Source: Eubacterium sp. UBA4343 (GTDB lineage: Bacteria; Bacillota; Clostridia; Lachnospirales; Lachnospiraceae). From it: 19,448 bases of DNA. Positions 6,662 through 13,963 of this stretch are shown one piece after another. Below the pieces are notes generated by a model. The model saw only the letters and a program-made list of their open reading frames with translations, made no database searches and was not told where the DNA came from. The DNA lies in NCBI GenBank assembly GCA_002394235.1, contig DGTF01000038.1, positions 1,914-21,361 on the forward strand. The letters run 5' to 3'. How positions within the stretch are numbered: the first letter of the stretch is position 1; the number at the start of each line of letters is the position of its first letter. A program made the position numbers and the translations under genes.

Positions 6662-8365
6662 ATGGAACTTACGAAGTATATCGGCTGCTCCAGAGCGGCA
6701 AGGAAGCTAGATAAGGCAGATCTTGTTCTGAAAAACGCGAAAATAGTCAATGTATTTACCGATCGCGTAGAGGAGGGAAACGTCGCAATTACAAACGGCA
6801 TGATTGTCGGAATTGGAGACTACCACGGCGCACGCGAAATTGATCTGGAGGGGCAGTATCTCACCTCTGGATTTATTGACGCACATCTTCATCTGGAGTC
6901 GACACTCGTAAATCCGCAGGTGCTGATTGCCAAGGCAACGGCACACGGAACCACGACCTTTATCGTTGATCCTCACGAGGTGGCTAACGTGGCAGGAACA
7001 GCCGGAATCGATTATCTCCTGTCCCAGACGGAGAACTGTCCCGCACACGTCTATGTGATGATCGCCTCCTGCGTCCCATCCACACCGATTGATGACAACG
7101 GGTGTACCCTGACTGCGGATCAGATGGCTCCCTATCTGAAAAACCGCCGTGTTCTTGGTCTTGGTGAGGTGATGGACTGCATGTCTGTCATCAATGGGGA
7201 TCCGGAGATGAACCGAAAGCTTGAGCTGTTCGACGGCAAAGTGAAGGATGGCCACGCTCCGAATCTTTCTGACGAGGAGCTTGCTGCCTATGTCATGGCC
7301 GGTGTGACCACTGATCACGAGGGCACCACCTATGAATACGTCATGAAGGAACGCTCCATGGGCATGACCTGTCATATCCGGGAGGGGAGCGCCGCAAGAA
7401 ATCTGGAAATGATAGTAAAGGGCATTGTCGAGAACAATACAAATACCGAGGGCTTTTGTTTCTGCACGGACGACAAGCACATCGAAGATATCGCCCGGGA
7501 AGGCGACATCGATCACAACGTCCGTAAGGCGGTCAGTATGGGCATCAGTCCGATCGCCGCTGTCAAGATGGCGACAATTCAGCCTGCGCGATGCTATGGC
7601 CTGAGAAGAACAGGAGCAGTCGCGCCCGGATATGACGCAGACCTTGTGGTATGGGATTCCATCAAGGACTTCAATGCCCGGATGGTCTTCTACAAGGGAA
7701 AGCTGATCAGAGGGGAGCAGCGGGTGAAACCTGCACCGTGTCCGCCAGAGCTGACGGATACCATCCACCTCGGGAAGATCGATCCGGAAAAGCTGAAAAT
7801 ACGCCTGGACGGGCATCCCTTCCCGGTGATCCGCATGATCCCGGGACAGATTCTCACTGAGCGGAGAGACCTGCTCCTTCCCGGGAAGGAGTATTTTGAG
7901 GCGGATGGCAATCTGGACAAGATCGCGGTTTTTGAGCGGCACAAGGCGACCGGAAAAACCGGCGTCGGTGTGGTACAGAATTTTGGACTGCGGGAAGGCG
8001 CGATCGCGTCCTCGGTGTCTCACGACAGCCACAACATCATCGTCATCGGAGACAACGACCGGGACATTCTTCTAGCGGTAAAGGAACTGGAACGAACGCA
8101 CGGCGGCTATACGATCATCCGGAACGGTGAGGTCTGTGACACCCTTGAGCTTCCGATCATGGGACTGATTTCCGACAGGAGCTACAGCTATGTCAATCAA
8201 AAGCTTCGAAAGATGATCCGTCAGGCACACCGGATGGGTGTTCCCGAGGATATGGATCCCTTCATTACACTCTCTTTCATGGCGCTCCCGGTTATTCCGG
8301 AGATCCGCTGTACGCCGAGAGGCATCTACAGCGTCACGGGCGGTGAATTTCTCCGCAGGGCATGA
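6662..8365 (+). CDS. ade: Adenine deaminase
   Basis: This amidohydrolase-superfamily enzyme converts adenine to hypoxanthine and ammonia in purine salvage. The 567-residue length is the usual size for bacterial Ade (not the adenosine-deaminase-like kind). The metal-binding motif FIDAHLHLES gives His75 and His77. PHEVANV, GLGEVMD (Glu169), the TTDHEG segment and CFCTDDKH supply the remaining conserved active-site pieces. The C-terminal Ade domain with the SHDSHNIIVIGDND segment is complete. GGAGGTG is well placed before the ATG. It may be read through from the GH13 gene or have its own undetected promoter. No terminator is obvious between it and the promoter at 8410. Confidence 0.96.
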   Translation: MELTKYIGCSRAARKLDKADLVLKNAKIVNVFTDRVEEGNVAITNGMIVGIGDYHGAREIDLEGQYLTSGFIDAHLHLESTLVNPQVLIAKATAHGTTTFIVDPHEVANVAGTAGIDYLLSQTENCPAHVYVMIASCVPSTPIDDNGCTLTADQMAPYLKNRRVLGLGEVMDCMSVINGDPEMNRKLELFDGKVKDGHAPNLSDEELAAYVMAGVTTDHEGTTYEYVMKERSMGMTCHIREGSAARNLEMIVKGIVENNTNTEGFCFCTDDKHIEDIAREGDIDHNVRKAVSMGISPIAAVKMATIQPARCYGLRRTGAVAPGYDADLVVWDSIKDFNARMVFYKGKLIRGEQRVKPAPCPPELTDTIHLGKIDPEKLKIRLDGHPFPVIRMIPGQILTERRDLLLPGKEYFEADGNLDKIAVFERHKATGKTGVGVVQNFGLREGAIASSVSHDSHNIIVIGDNDRDILLAVKELERTHGGYTIIRNGEVCDTLELPIMGLISDRSYSYVNQKLRKMIRQAHRMGVPEDMDPFITLSFMALPVIPEIRCTPRGIYSVTGGEFLRRA

Positions 8366-8409
8366 AAAAATTCCGTTGTTACTAAAGTTTCTAAATTTTT
8401 CAAAAACAC

Positions 8410-8438
8410 TTGACGGGAAGACCTGCGGATGATAGCAT
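8410..8438 (+). promoter_or_regulatory. Promoter of the riboswitch/P-type ATPase transcript
   Basis: TTGACG (8410-8415), a 17-base spacer and TAGCAT (8433-8438) place a transcription start near 8445. This is eight or so bases before the putative riboswitch. Confidence 0.6.
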
Positions 8439-8452
8439 TCTGTTTTACAGAA

Positions 8453-8556
8453 GCATAGAGGGAGTAATCAAAATAGCCCGTCAACAAGCGCGTCTGTCCA
8501 TGCGGCAGAATGGTTGGCTATACCTCGGGATTCGTTCAGGTGATGAGACTTTATGC
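8453..8556 (+). ncRNA. Probable yybP-ykoY (Mn2+-sensing) riboswitch
   Basis: The P1 stem pairs GCATAGAG (8453-8460) with CTTTATGC (8549-8556) over 8 bp with one G-U. Inside it, GGAGTA (8461-8466) faces GATGAGA (8542-8548), resembling the conserved GGGGAGUAG / AGCRAGACC strands of yybP-ykoY RNAs. A second helix, ATAGCC (8473-8478) with GGCTAT (8516-8521), contains CGTCAACAA (8479-8487), matching the family's conserved CGUCAA loop strand. ACCT...AGGT (8522-8541) forms the last small arm. The optional P2 arm is absent, and the 3' loop strand (CCGG in model members) is not clear. The 3' P1 strand overlaps the terminator at 8545-8611. Family members often control P-type ATPases, as here. The assignment is from memory of the consensus. 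Confidence 0.6.
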
Positions 8557-8611
8557 AGACGGAAGGACAGAACGGTTTGTTCTGCTTTTCCGTCTGCGTA
8601 AAGTCTCTTTT
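8545..8611 (+). terminator. Intrinsic terminator forming the riboswitch expression platform
   Basis: A 29-base arm (8545-8573, GAGACTTTATGCAGACGG...) pairs with 8579-8607 (...CCGTCTGCGTAAAGTCTC) around a 5-base loop, with about four mismatches, then TTTTA follows. The left arm contains CTTTATGC, the 3' strand of riboswitch P1. The terminator and P1 therefore cannot form together, and ligand binding that holds P1 would favour read-through into the ATPase gene. Confidence 0.75.
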
Positions 8612-9063
8612 ACTGTATAAGCTCTTCGAAAACGCAGACAGGATCGTCACGCGCGAAGCGTGTGTAAGAGACTGTATGCGATTTCGAAGGCAACAGGTAT
8701 GAGCGTGAAGCCGTGTGAAACACGGCGAAAACGCGAATACCTGTAGGATTGCGAGAGTGCGAAGCACGGAGCAATCCGTAGCTTATACAGTGTGTGGCAC
8801 AATGTATCGAAAACGCAGACAGGATCGTCACGCGCGAAGCGTGTGTAAGAGACTGTATGCGATTTCGAAGGCAACAGGTATGAGCGTGAAGCCGTGTGAA
8901 ACACGGCGAAAACGCGAATACCTGTAGGATTGCGAGAGTGCGAAGCACGGAGCAATCTGTATCTTATACAGTGTGTGGCACAATGTATCGAAAACGCAGA
9001 CAGGATCGTCACGCGCGAAGCGTGTGTAAGAGACTGTATGCGATTTTGAAAACAACAGGTATG
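8612..9063. repeat. Tandem array of a 181-bp structured repeat (2.4 copies)
   Basis: Copies begin at 8626, 8807 and 8988 (period 181). Copies 1 and 2 are almost identical; copy 3 stops after about 76 bases. Each full copy has three arms. Arm A (8626-8687) has outer strands TCGAAAACGCAGACAG and CTGTATGCGATTTCGA and inner hairpin CACGCGC-GAA-GCGTGTG. Arm B (8693-8744) is ACAGGTAT/ATACCTGT enclosing GCGT/ACGC and GCCGTGT-GAA-ACACGGC. Arm C (8746-8777) is GGATTGC/GCAATCC enclosing GTGC-GAA-GCAC. All apical loops are GAA. The first copy is closed by a perfect 12-bp inverted repeat, ACTGTATAAGCT (8612-8623) and AGCTTATACAGT (8780-8791). The array sits in the ATPase leader. Bases 9064-9113 are unique sequence with the ribosome binding site. 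Confidence 0.9.
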
Positions 9064-9113
9064 CGTATGAACGACGCAGCGGTTGACGGCAAAGAAGAAA
9101 GGAAGGTGCAGCT

Positions 9114-11735
9114 ATGTCGGACTGGTATCAGAAGAATTCGGAAGAAGCCCTTCAGGAGCTTCATTCCACAAAGGAAGGTCTCACAGATGCTGAGGTCAGC
9201 AGACGTCAGGAACAGTACGGGTTCAATGAGCTGAAGGAAAAAAAGAGGGAATCAGTATTTCAGATTTTCCTGGGACAGTTCAAGGACCTGATGGTAATCA
9301 TCCTGATTATTGCCGCGACAATTTCCATGCTGACCGGCGATGTTGAAAGCACACTTGTTATATTTGCCGTACTTGTGCTGAATGCTGTTCTGGGGACTGT
9401 TCAGCATGTAAAGGCGGAAAAATCTCTCGAGGCACTGAAGGCACTGTCTTCGCCGACCGCAAAGGTAATCCGGAATGGAAAACGCATTGAGGTCGAGTCC
9501 AGACAGGTTGTTCCGGGAGATATCCTTGTGGCTGAGGCAGGTGATCTGATCGTCGCGGACGGCAGGATCCTGGAGAATTATTCTCTTCAGGTCAACGAGA
9601 GTTCTCTGACCGGAGAATCCCTTAACGTGGACAAGTGTGACGATACGCTCGTTGGTGATATGCCGCTTGCGGACCGGAAGAACATGGTCTATTCCGGCTC
9701 CCTTGTCACCTATGGGCGCGCCGTGGTTCTGGTGACGGAAACGGGAATGCAGACGGAAATCGGCAGGATTGCCACATTGATGAACCAGACGGGTGAGAAG
9801 AAGACGCCGCTTCAGAAAAATCTGGATGATTTTTCAAAGAAGCTTGCGACAGGGATCCTGATTATTTCGGCGGTAATTTTTGTACTGGGAATCGTGCGTG
9901 GAATGGAGCTTCTGAATTCTCTTCTGTTTGCGGTTGCGCTGGCGGTTGCGGCTATTCCGGAGGCGCTCAGCTCCATCGTCACAATCGTGCAGGCTATGGG
10001 AACACAAAAAATGGCGCGGGAACATGCGGTCATCAAGAAACTTTCCGCGGTGGAGTCTCTGGGCTGCGTATCGGTTATCTGCTCGGACAAAACCGGCACT
10101 CTGACACAGAACAAGATGACGGTGCAGCAGATTTATGCCGGCGGAAGAGTATTCGGGCCGGAAGAATTTGACATGCATCAGCAGACACACCGCTATCTTC
10201 TCTACGACTCTGTTCTCACCAATGACGCGACACTATCAAACGGAAAGGGTGTCGGAGATCCGACGGAGTACGCGCTCCTGGAGATGTATGGCAAGGTCAA
10301 GGGCCTGATGCAGAAGGAAGAGGACCTGACGCTTTCTTACGAGGACCTTCGCATGATGCTTAGGAGGATTGAGGAGGTGCCCTTTGATTCCGACCGTAAG
10401 CTGATGAGTACAAAACACCGGATTCACGGTGTGTCTACCATCTTCACCAAGGGCGCCGTAGATGTGCTGCTTGACCGCTGTGACAGCATCCGGGTCAGCG
10501 ATGAAGAGATCCGGCCGATTACCGCGGAAGACCGGAAGAATATCACAGAGCAGAATCGGAAGTTCTCGGAAAACGGTCTGCGTGTTCTGGCATTTGCGTA
10601 CAGGGAGTCCGAAGAGGAGCTTACACCGGAGACAGAGTATCACTTCACCTTCCTCGGACTGATTTCCGAGATGGACCCGCCGCGAGAGGAGTCCATTCAG
10701 GCCGTACAGCATGCAAAAGAAGCGGGAATCCGAACCGTGATGATCACCGGAGATCATAAGATCACAGCGACCGCGATTGCGAAGCAGATCGGCATCTTCC
10801 AGGAGGGGGATCTCGCGGTAACCGGCATGGAGCTGGATGAAATGTCGGATGAAGAGCTCAGCGGAAAAATCGAAAAAATATCCGTCTATGCCAGAGTATC
10901 TCCGGAGAATAAAATCCGGATTGTCGATGCATGGCAGAAAAAGGGAAAAATCGTTTCCATGACCGGAGACGGTGTAAACGACGCACCGGCTCTGAAGAAG
11001 GCAGATATCGGCGTCGCTATGGGCATCACGGGAACGGAAGTGTCCAAGGATGCGGCGTCCATGATTCTGGAAGATGACAATTTTGCGACGATAATCAAGG
11101 CAGTGGCGAACGGGCGGACCATCTACACAAATATCCGTAACGCCGTTCTCTATCTGCTGTCCGGCAATCTTTCGGCAATTATCACCGTTCTGGTTACCTC
11201 GCTTCTGGCGCTTCCGATTCCGTTCCAGCCGGTACAGCTTCTGTTCATTAATCTGGTGACAGATTCACTTCCGGCGCTGGCGATCGGAATGGAGCCCGGC
11301 TCAGACGATGTTTTGAAGAAAAAGCCCAGAAACCCGAAGGCTGGAATCATGGACCGCAACTTTGCGCTGCGGATGATTTTTCAGGGAGGATTGATTTCCG
11401 TGGCTGTTATCATCGCCTATCATATCGGCCTTGGACAATCCCCTGCCATGGCATGCTCGCTTGCGTTTCTGACACTGACCTGCTCACGGCTGCTTCACGG
11501 CTTTAATTGCCGCGGAGAAAAAAGCCTGGTCCGCCTCGGATTCCGGAAGAATCCATACAGTCTCGGCGCGTTCCTGCTCGGACTGCTTCTGGTGATTCTT
11601 GTTTCTGTCACCCCTGTGGGCAGGAGCCTGTTTTCGGTATCAGCCCTGAACAGCAAATATATTGTGACCATCGGCGTTCTGGCATTGATACCGACGGCAA
11701 TCATTCAGATTGTCCGGATCATCCGAAGAAAGTGA
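9114..11735 (+). CDS. P2-type cation-transporting ATPase (Ca2+/Mn2+ type)
   Basis: This integral membrane pump exports a divalent cation using ATP. The 873-residue protein has the N-terminal cation-ATPase domain (about 5-75), actuator motif LTGES (165-169), the M4 motif IPEAL (281-285), phosphorylation site CSDKTGTL (Asp325), nucleotide-binding domain with KGA (446-448), hinge TGDGVND (617-623) and M6 NLVTDSLP (Asn713, Thr716, Asp717). Glu283, Asn713 and Asp717 match cation site II of the SERCA family, whereas the site I glutamate of M5 is alanine (GNLSA, Ala688). A single-site pump like the Golgi/secretory-pathway enzymes, able to carry Ca2+ or Mn2+, is therefore likely. GGAAGGTG precedes the ATG. 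The probable Mn2+ riboswitch and the repeat array upstream support a Mn2+ role. Tag follows after 9 bases. Confidence 0.93.
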   Translation: MSDWYQKNSEEALQELHSTKEGLTDAEVSRRQEQYGFNELKEKKRESVFQIFLGQFKDLMVIILIIAATISMLTGDVESTLVIFAVLVLNAVLGTVQHVKAEKSLEALKALSSPTAKVIRNGKRIEVESRQVVPGDILVAEAGDLIVADGRILENYSLQVNESSLTGESLNVDKCDDTLVGDMPLADRKNMVYSGSLVTYGRAVVLVTETGMQTEIGRIATLMNQTGEKKTPLQKNLDDFSKKLATGILIISAVIFVLGIVRGMELLNSLLFAVALAVAAIPEALSSIVTIVQAMGTQKMAREHAVIKKLSAVESLGCVSVICSDKTGTLTQNKMTVQQIYAGGRVFGPEEFDMHQQTHRYLLYDSVLTNDATLSNGKGVGDPTEYALLEMYGKVKGLMQKEEDLTLSYEDLRMMLRRIEEVPFDSDRKLMSTKHRIHGVSTIFTKGAVDVLLDRCDSIRVSDEEIRPITAEDRKNITEQNRKFSENGLRVLAFAYRESEEELTPETEYHFTFLGLISEMDPPREESIQAVQHAKEAGIRTVMITGDHKITATAIAKQIGIFQEGDLAVTGMELDEMSDEELSGKIEKISVYARVSPENKIRIVDAWQKKGKIVSMTGDGVNDAPALKKADIGVAMGITGTEVSKDAASMILEDDNFATIIKAVANGRTIYTNIRNAVLYLLSGNLSAIITVLVTSLLALPIPFQPVQLLFINLVTDSLPALAIGMEPGSDDVLKKKPRNPKAGIMDRNFALRMIFQGGLISVAVIIAYHIGLGQSPAMACSLAFLTLTCSRLLHGFNCRGEKSLVRLGFRKNPYSLGAFLLGLLLVILVSVTPVGRSLFSVSALNSKYIVTIGVLALIPTAIIQIVRIIRRK

Positions 11736-11744
11736 GGAATCACA

Positions 11745-12308
11745 GTGAGCAGCAGATGTACCGAATATTTCAGAGATGATCCGATTCTGATGGAATACCA
11801 TGACAGAGAATGGTGCAGAATCAGACATGATGACCGGTTTGAATTCGAAATGCTCTGCCTGGAAGGCGCCAGCGTCGGATTATCTTGGAAGACAATCATT
11901 CACAGAAGGGCCTTCTATCAGAGGGCCTTCCACAATTTTGAGATAGACGCCTGCGCAGCAATGTCCGATGCTGAACTGGAAGGCCTTATGGCTGATGAGG
12001 GACTGATTCGGAACAGAAGCAAGATCTTCAGTGTGCGCCGGAATGCTGCAGCGGTTCAGAAGATCCGTGAGGAATTCGGCTCCTTTGACGCGTATCTGTG
12101 GAGCTTTACAGATGGCAGATCACGGGACGGGCACTGGAAGACTCCGGAGGAGATCCCCGCGGTCTCCGGACTTTCCCGGCAGATGAGCCGCGACATGAAG
12201 AAGCGGGGACTTTCGTATGTAGGGCCTGTCATCACATATTCTTTTCTTCAGGCTGTCGGAATCGTAAACGATCATCTGGAAGACTGTGAGACCAGAAAAC
12301 AGCCATAA
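11745..12308 (+). CDS. tag: DNA-3-methyladenine glycosylase I
   Basis: This enzyme excises 3-methyladenine from alkylated DNA as the first step of base excision repair. The 187-residue length is typical. Conserved features are the zinc ligands Cys5, His19 (YHDREW), His177 and Cys181 (NDHLEDC), the active-site Glu40 in LCLEGASVGLSW (usual motif LEGFQAGLSW), RNRSKI and YVGPVITYSFLQAVG. Translation must begin at a GTG, because the nearby ATG is in another frame. The Shine-Dalgarno GAGGA overlaps the ATPase stop codon, implying coupled translation with the pump gene. The 3' end is 3 bases from the convergent dehydrogenase gene. In LEGASVG, the usual FQ of the family is replaced by AS, a minor variation. 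Confidence 0.93.
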   Translation: MSSRCTEYFRDDPILMEYHDREWCRIRHDDRFEFEMLCLEGASVGLSWKTIIHRRAFYQRAFHNFEIDACAAMSDAELEGLMADEGLIRNRSKIFSVRRNAAAVQKIREEFGSFDAYLWSFTDGRSRDGHWKTPEEIPAVSGLSRQMSRDMKKRGLSYVGPVITYSFLQAVGIVNDHLEDCETRKQP

Positions 12309-12311
12309 TGT

Positions 12312-13514
12312 TCAGGAAAGCCGGCCGGCTCTGCGGAGAATCCTCTTGAAATGCTCCCGGTCATAAATAACCGGAACCGGATACAGAGGATTGGCTTCCT
12401 GAACTGCCCACGAGGCCATCTGATCCAGGTCATCTTCGGAGATTTTCTCAATGTGATCCGGAATGCCAAACGTCCGGTTCATGTCGCGGATTTTCTGAAT
12501 AAAGGCAGCAGCGCATTCACTGTCCGTGCCTGCCGCAATATGAGCAAATCTGGCGAGATCTGCGAGCGGCCGTTCCACTTTTTTTCCGTAATCCTCGAGA
12601 ACGATGGGCAGAAGGACCGCGTTGGCGAGCCCGTGCGGAACATGATACAGGCCGCCGATGGTGTGAGCCGCCGCGTGTACGTTCCCCACACAGGCGGTGG
12701 TGAAAGCCAGTCCGGCCTTGAAAGAGGCAAAAAGCATTTCCTGACGTGCCTTCAGATTGTCCGGTTTTTTAAACGCTTCAGGAAGATAACGAAAAATCGC
12801 TCTGACAGCTTCCCGACATTGTCCGGGTGTCTCCCGGCGGTGATAAGGCCGGTTAAGGTATGCCTCAACCGCATGCGTCAGAGCGTCCATTCCCGTTGTG
12901 GCGGTCAGAAACGGCGGAAGAGAAACAGTCAGAACCGGATCGAGAATTGCATAGTCCGGACAGAGGACAAAATCGTTGATCGAATATTTATGATGCGTCT
13001 CCGGGTCGGTGACAACGGCAGCGACTGTGCATTCGGAACCGGTGCCTGCAGTCGTCGGTACCGCAAGGAAGAGAGGCGTCTTCCTGCGAACCTTCAGAGT
13101 TCCACCCATCTCCTGCAGCGTTCTGTCGCGTCTGGCGATCCGTGCCGAAGCCGCCTTTGCCGCGTCCATATTTGATCCGCCGCCAATTGCCACAAAGCAG
13201 TCACACCGCTCCTGTGTATACATGGCAGCGATCTTTTCAACTGTTTTCGTATCCGGATCAGGACGGACATCGGAAAAGAGCGAATATTCCTTCAGTGTTC
13301 CGCACGCATTCACGAAAAATTCGCTTTTTACAATTCTCGGTCCCGTGACAATCATCGGATGTAATTTCCCTTCTTTTTCCAGTATTTCATTGATACGATT
13401 CAGGGCATGGGCTCCCGAGACCACCTGAGGGCCCTTTCCCGGTAAAATCCGGATTCCAAGTCCGAATGCACTCTGATAGAGCCTGTCGTATATCTGATCC
13501 AATTTCAAATCCAT
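12312..13514 (-). CDS. Iron-containing (group III) alcohol dehydrogenase
   Basis: This is a cytoplasmic NAD(P)H-dependent oxidoreductase interconverting an alcohol and an aldehyde or ketone. The 400-residue protein carries the Rossmann-like GGGSNMDAAK (111-120) and PTTAGTGSE (153-161). The metal ligands Asp210, His214 (GMDALTHAVEAY), His280 and His294 (VHAAAHTIGG..HVPHG) keep the spacing seen in FucO-type enzymes, and His284 is the usual nearby catalytic-region His. AAAGGA lies before the ATG on the minus strand. The gene is transcribed alone, away from the aminotransferase operon, with a perfect TATAAT -10 box. Candidate roles are butanol or ethanol formation, 1,3-propanediol formation or lactaldehyde reduction. 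The sequence does not separate these. Confidence 0.92.
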   Translation of the reverse strand: MDLKLDQIYDRLYQSAFGLGIRILPGKGPQVVSGAHALNRINEILEKEGKLHPMIVTGPRIVKSEFFVNACGTLKEYSLFSDVRPDPDTKTVEKIAAMYTQERCDCFVAIGGGSNMDAAKAASARIARRDRTLQEMGGTLKVRRKTPLFLAVPTTAGTGSECTVAAVVTDPETHHKYSINDFVLCPDYAILDPVLTVSLPPFLTATTGMDALTHAVEAYLNRPYHRRETPGQCREAVRAIFRYLPEAFKKPDNLKARQEMLFASFKAGLAFTTACVGNVHAAAHTIGGLYHVPHGLANAVLLPIVLEDYGKKVERPLADLARFAHIAAGTDSECAAAFIQKIRDMNRTFGIPDHIEKISEDDLDQMASWAVQEANPLYPVPVIYDREHFKRILRRAGRLS

Positions 13515-13608
13515 AATAGATATCCTTTCCGAAATCCGGCAGCCTGCAGATGGTGCGGATTTCCCTGACGGACAGATCCTGCCCGGAATGATTCAGGGTT
13601 ACTTTCTC

Positions 13609-13637
13609 ATTATACCTCTGTTATCCCCCGAGCGGGG
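13609..13637 (-). promoter_or_regulatory. Promoter of the alcohol dehydrogenase gene with a dyad over the -35 region
   Basis: On the minus strand TATAAT occupies 13614-13609, about 95 bases upstream of the start. The expected -35 site holds no TTGACA-like sequence. A perfect dyad, CCCCG-AG-CGGGG (13626-13637), covers it instead. Adjacent to it, GCATTG (13637-13642) and CAATGC (13656-13661) form another inverted repeat. The arrangement suggests a promoter needing or obeying a DNA-binding regulator. I cannot name the regulator; Rex and CcpA sites look different. Confidence 0.45.
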
Positions 13638-13692
13638 CATTGCATATGTATAAAACAATGCAGAATACACCGCCACAAGCTGGATAAGGTGC

Positions 13693-13836
13693 GGATTGCT
13701 CCGTGCTTCAAAATCGCATCCGGTTTTCTTACGCATACTTCGCGGCAGGCAGCCATTAAATATTTCCATCAGTATTCAGATTCAATGGGTTTTCTTACGC
13801 ACGCATTGTGGCAGGCAGTCTGTCTGCGTTTTCGAT
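13693..13836 (-). repeat. Decayed reverse-orientation copy of the 181-bp structured repeat
   Basis: Bases 13693-13709 are the exact reverse complement of 8761-8777 (3' half of arm C), and 13820-13836 of 8806-8822 (5' strand of arm A): 17 bases each. Between them, 13722-13752 and 13788-13818 are two 31-base direct repeats (GGTTTTCTTACGCA......GGCAGGCAG). They resemble the reverse complement of the arm A hairpin. CAAAATCGCAT (13709-13719) matches the arm A 3' strand of copy 3. The element fills much of the otherwise gene-free 13515-13963 region. Confidence 0.7.
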
Positions 13837-13864
13837 GAACATGGCACTATATTCAGATTATTTA

Positions 13865-13893
13865 TTGACGAAATCGAAAAATAGAACTACAAT
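13865..13893 (+). promoter_or_regulatory. Promoter of the aminotransferase-aldolase-kinase operon
   Basis: TTGACG (13865-13870), a 17-base spacer and TACAAT (13888-13893) form a strong sigma-A type promoter, with the start expected near 13900. It lies 71 bases before the first gene of the operon. Confidence 0.8.
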
Positions 13894-13904
13894 AGTCTTA
13901 AACT

Positions 13905-13922
13905 CGTGAATGATTATTCACG
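13905..13922. promoter_or_regulatory. Candidate TetR-family operator
   Basis: CGTGAAT-GATT-ATTCACG is an 18-bp palindrome with perfect 7-bp arms. It sits about 12 bases after the -10 box, over the initial transcribed region. The TGAAT....ATTCA core resembles operators bound by several TetR/FadR-like repressors. The operon's third gene encodes a TetR-family protein, so simple autorepression relieved by a pathway metabolite is the natural reading. Confidence 0.6.
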
Positions 13923-13963
13923 ACATTGCAGAGAGAAATTTCATTTTCGACAGGAGGGAAAGT

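Noticed and set aside
8410..8601. A 63-residue reading frame starting TTG in the ade-ATPase gap
   Set aside because: It has no ribosome binding site, starts on the -35 box of a promoter, and runs through the riboswitch and terminator structure, which explains the sequence better.
8626..9063. CRISPR array
   Set aside because: The copies are 181 bp and continuous, without unique spacers between short repeats, and no cas genes are near.
8612..9063. Insertion sequence
   Set aside because: Inverted ends exist for the first copy, but no transposase and no clear target-site duplication were found, so only a repeat is called.
8610..9234. Several overlapping reading frames on both strands across the tandem repeat
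   Set aside because: They are artefacts of the 181-bp repeat: the same peptide recurs in shifted frames, none has a ribosome binding site, and the hairpin symmetry explains the base pattern.
12317..12330. AGCCGGCCGGCT palindrome at the end of the alcohol dehydrogenase gene
   Set aside because: It is within codons for AGRL, has no loop or T run, and is probably chance.
13910..13963. Upstream in-frame start for the aminotransferase
   Set aside because: The ATG lies within the operator-like palindrome close to the transcription start and has no Shine-Dalgarno; the ATG at 13964 follows AGGAGGG.
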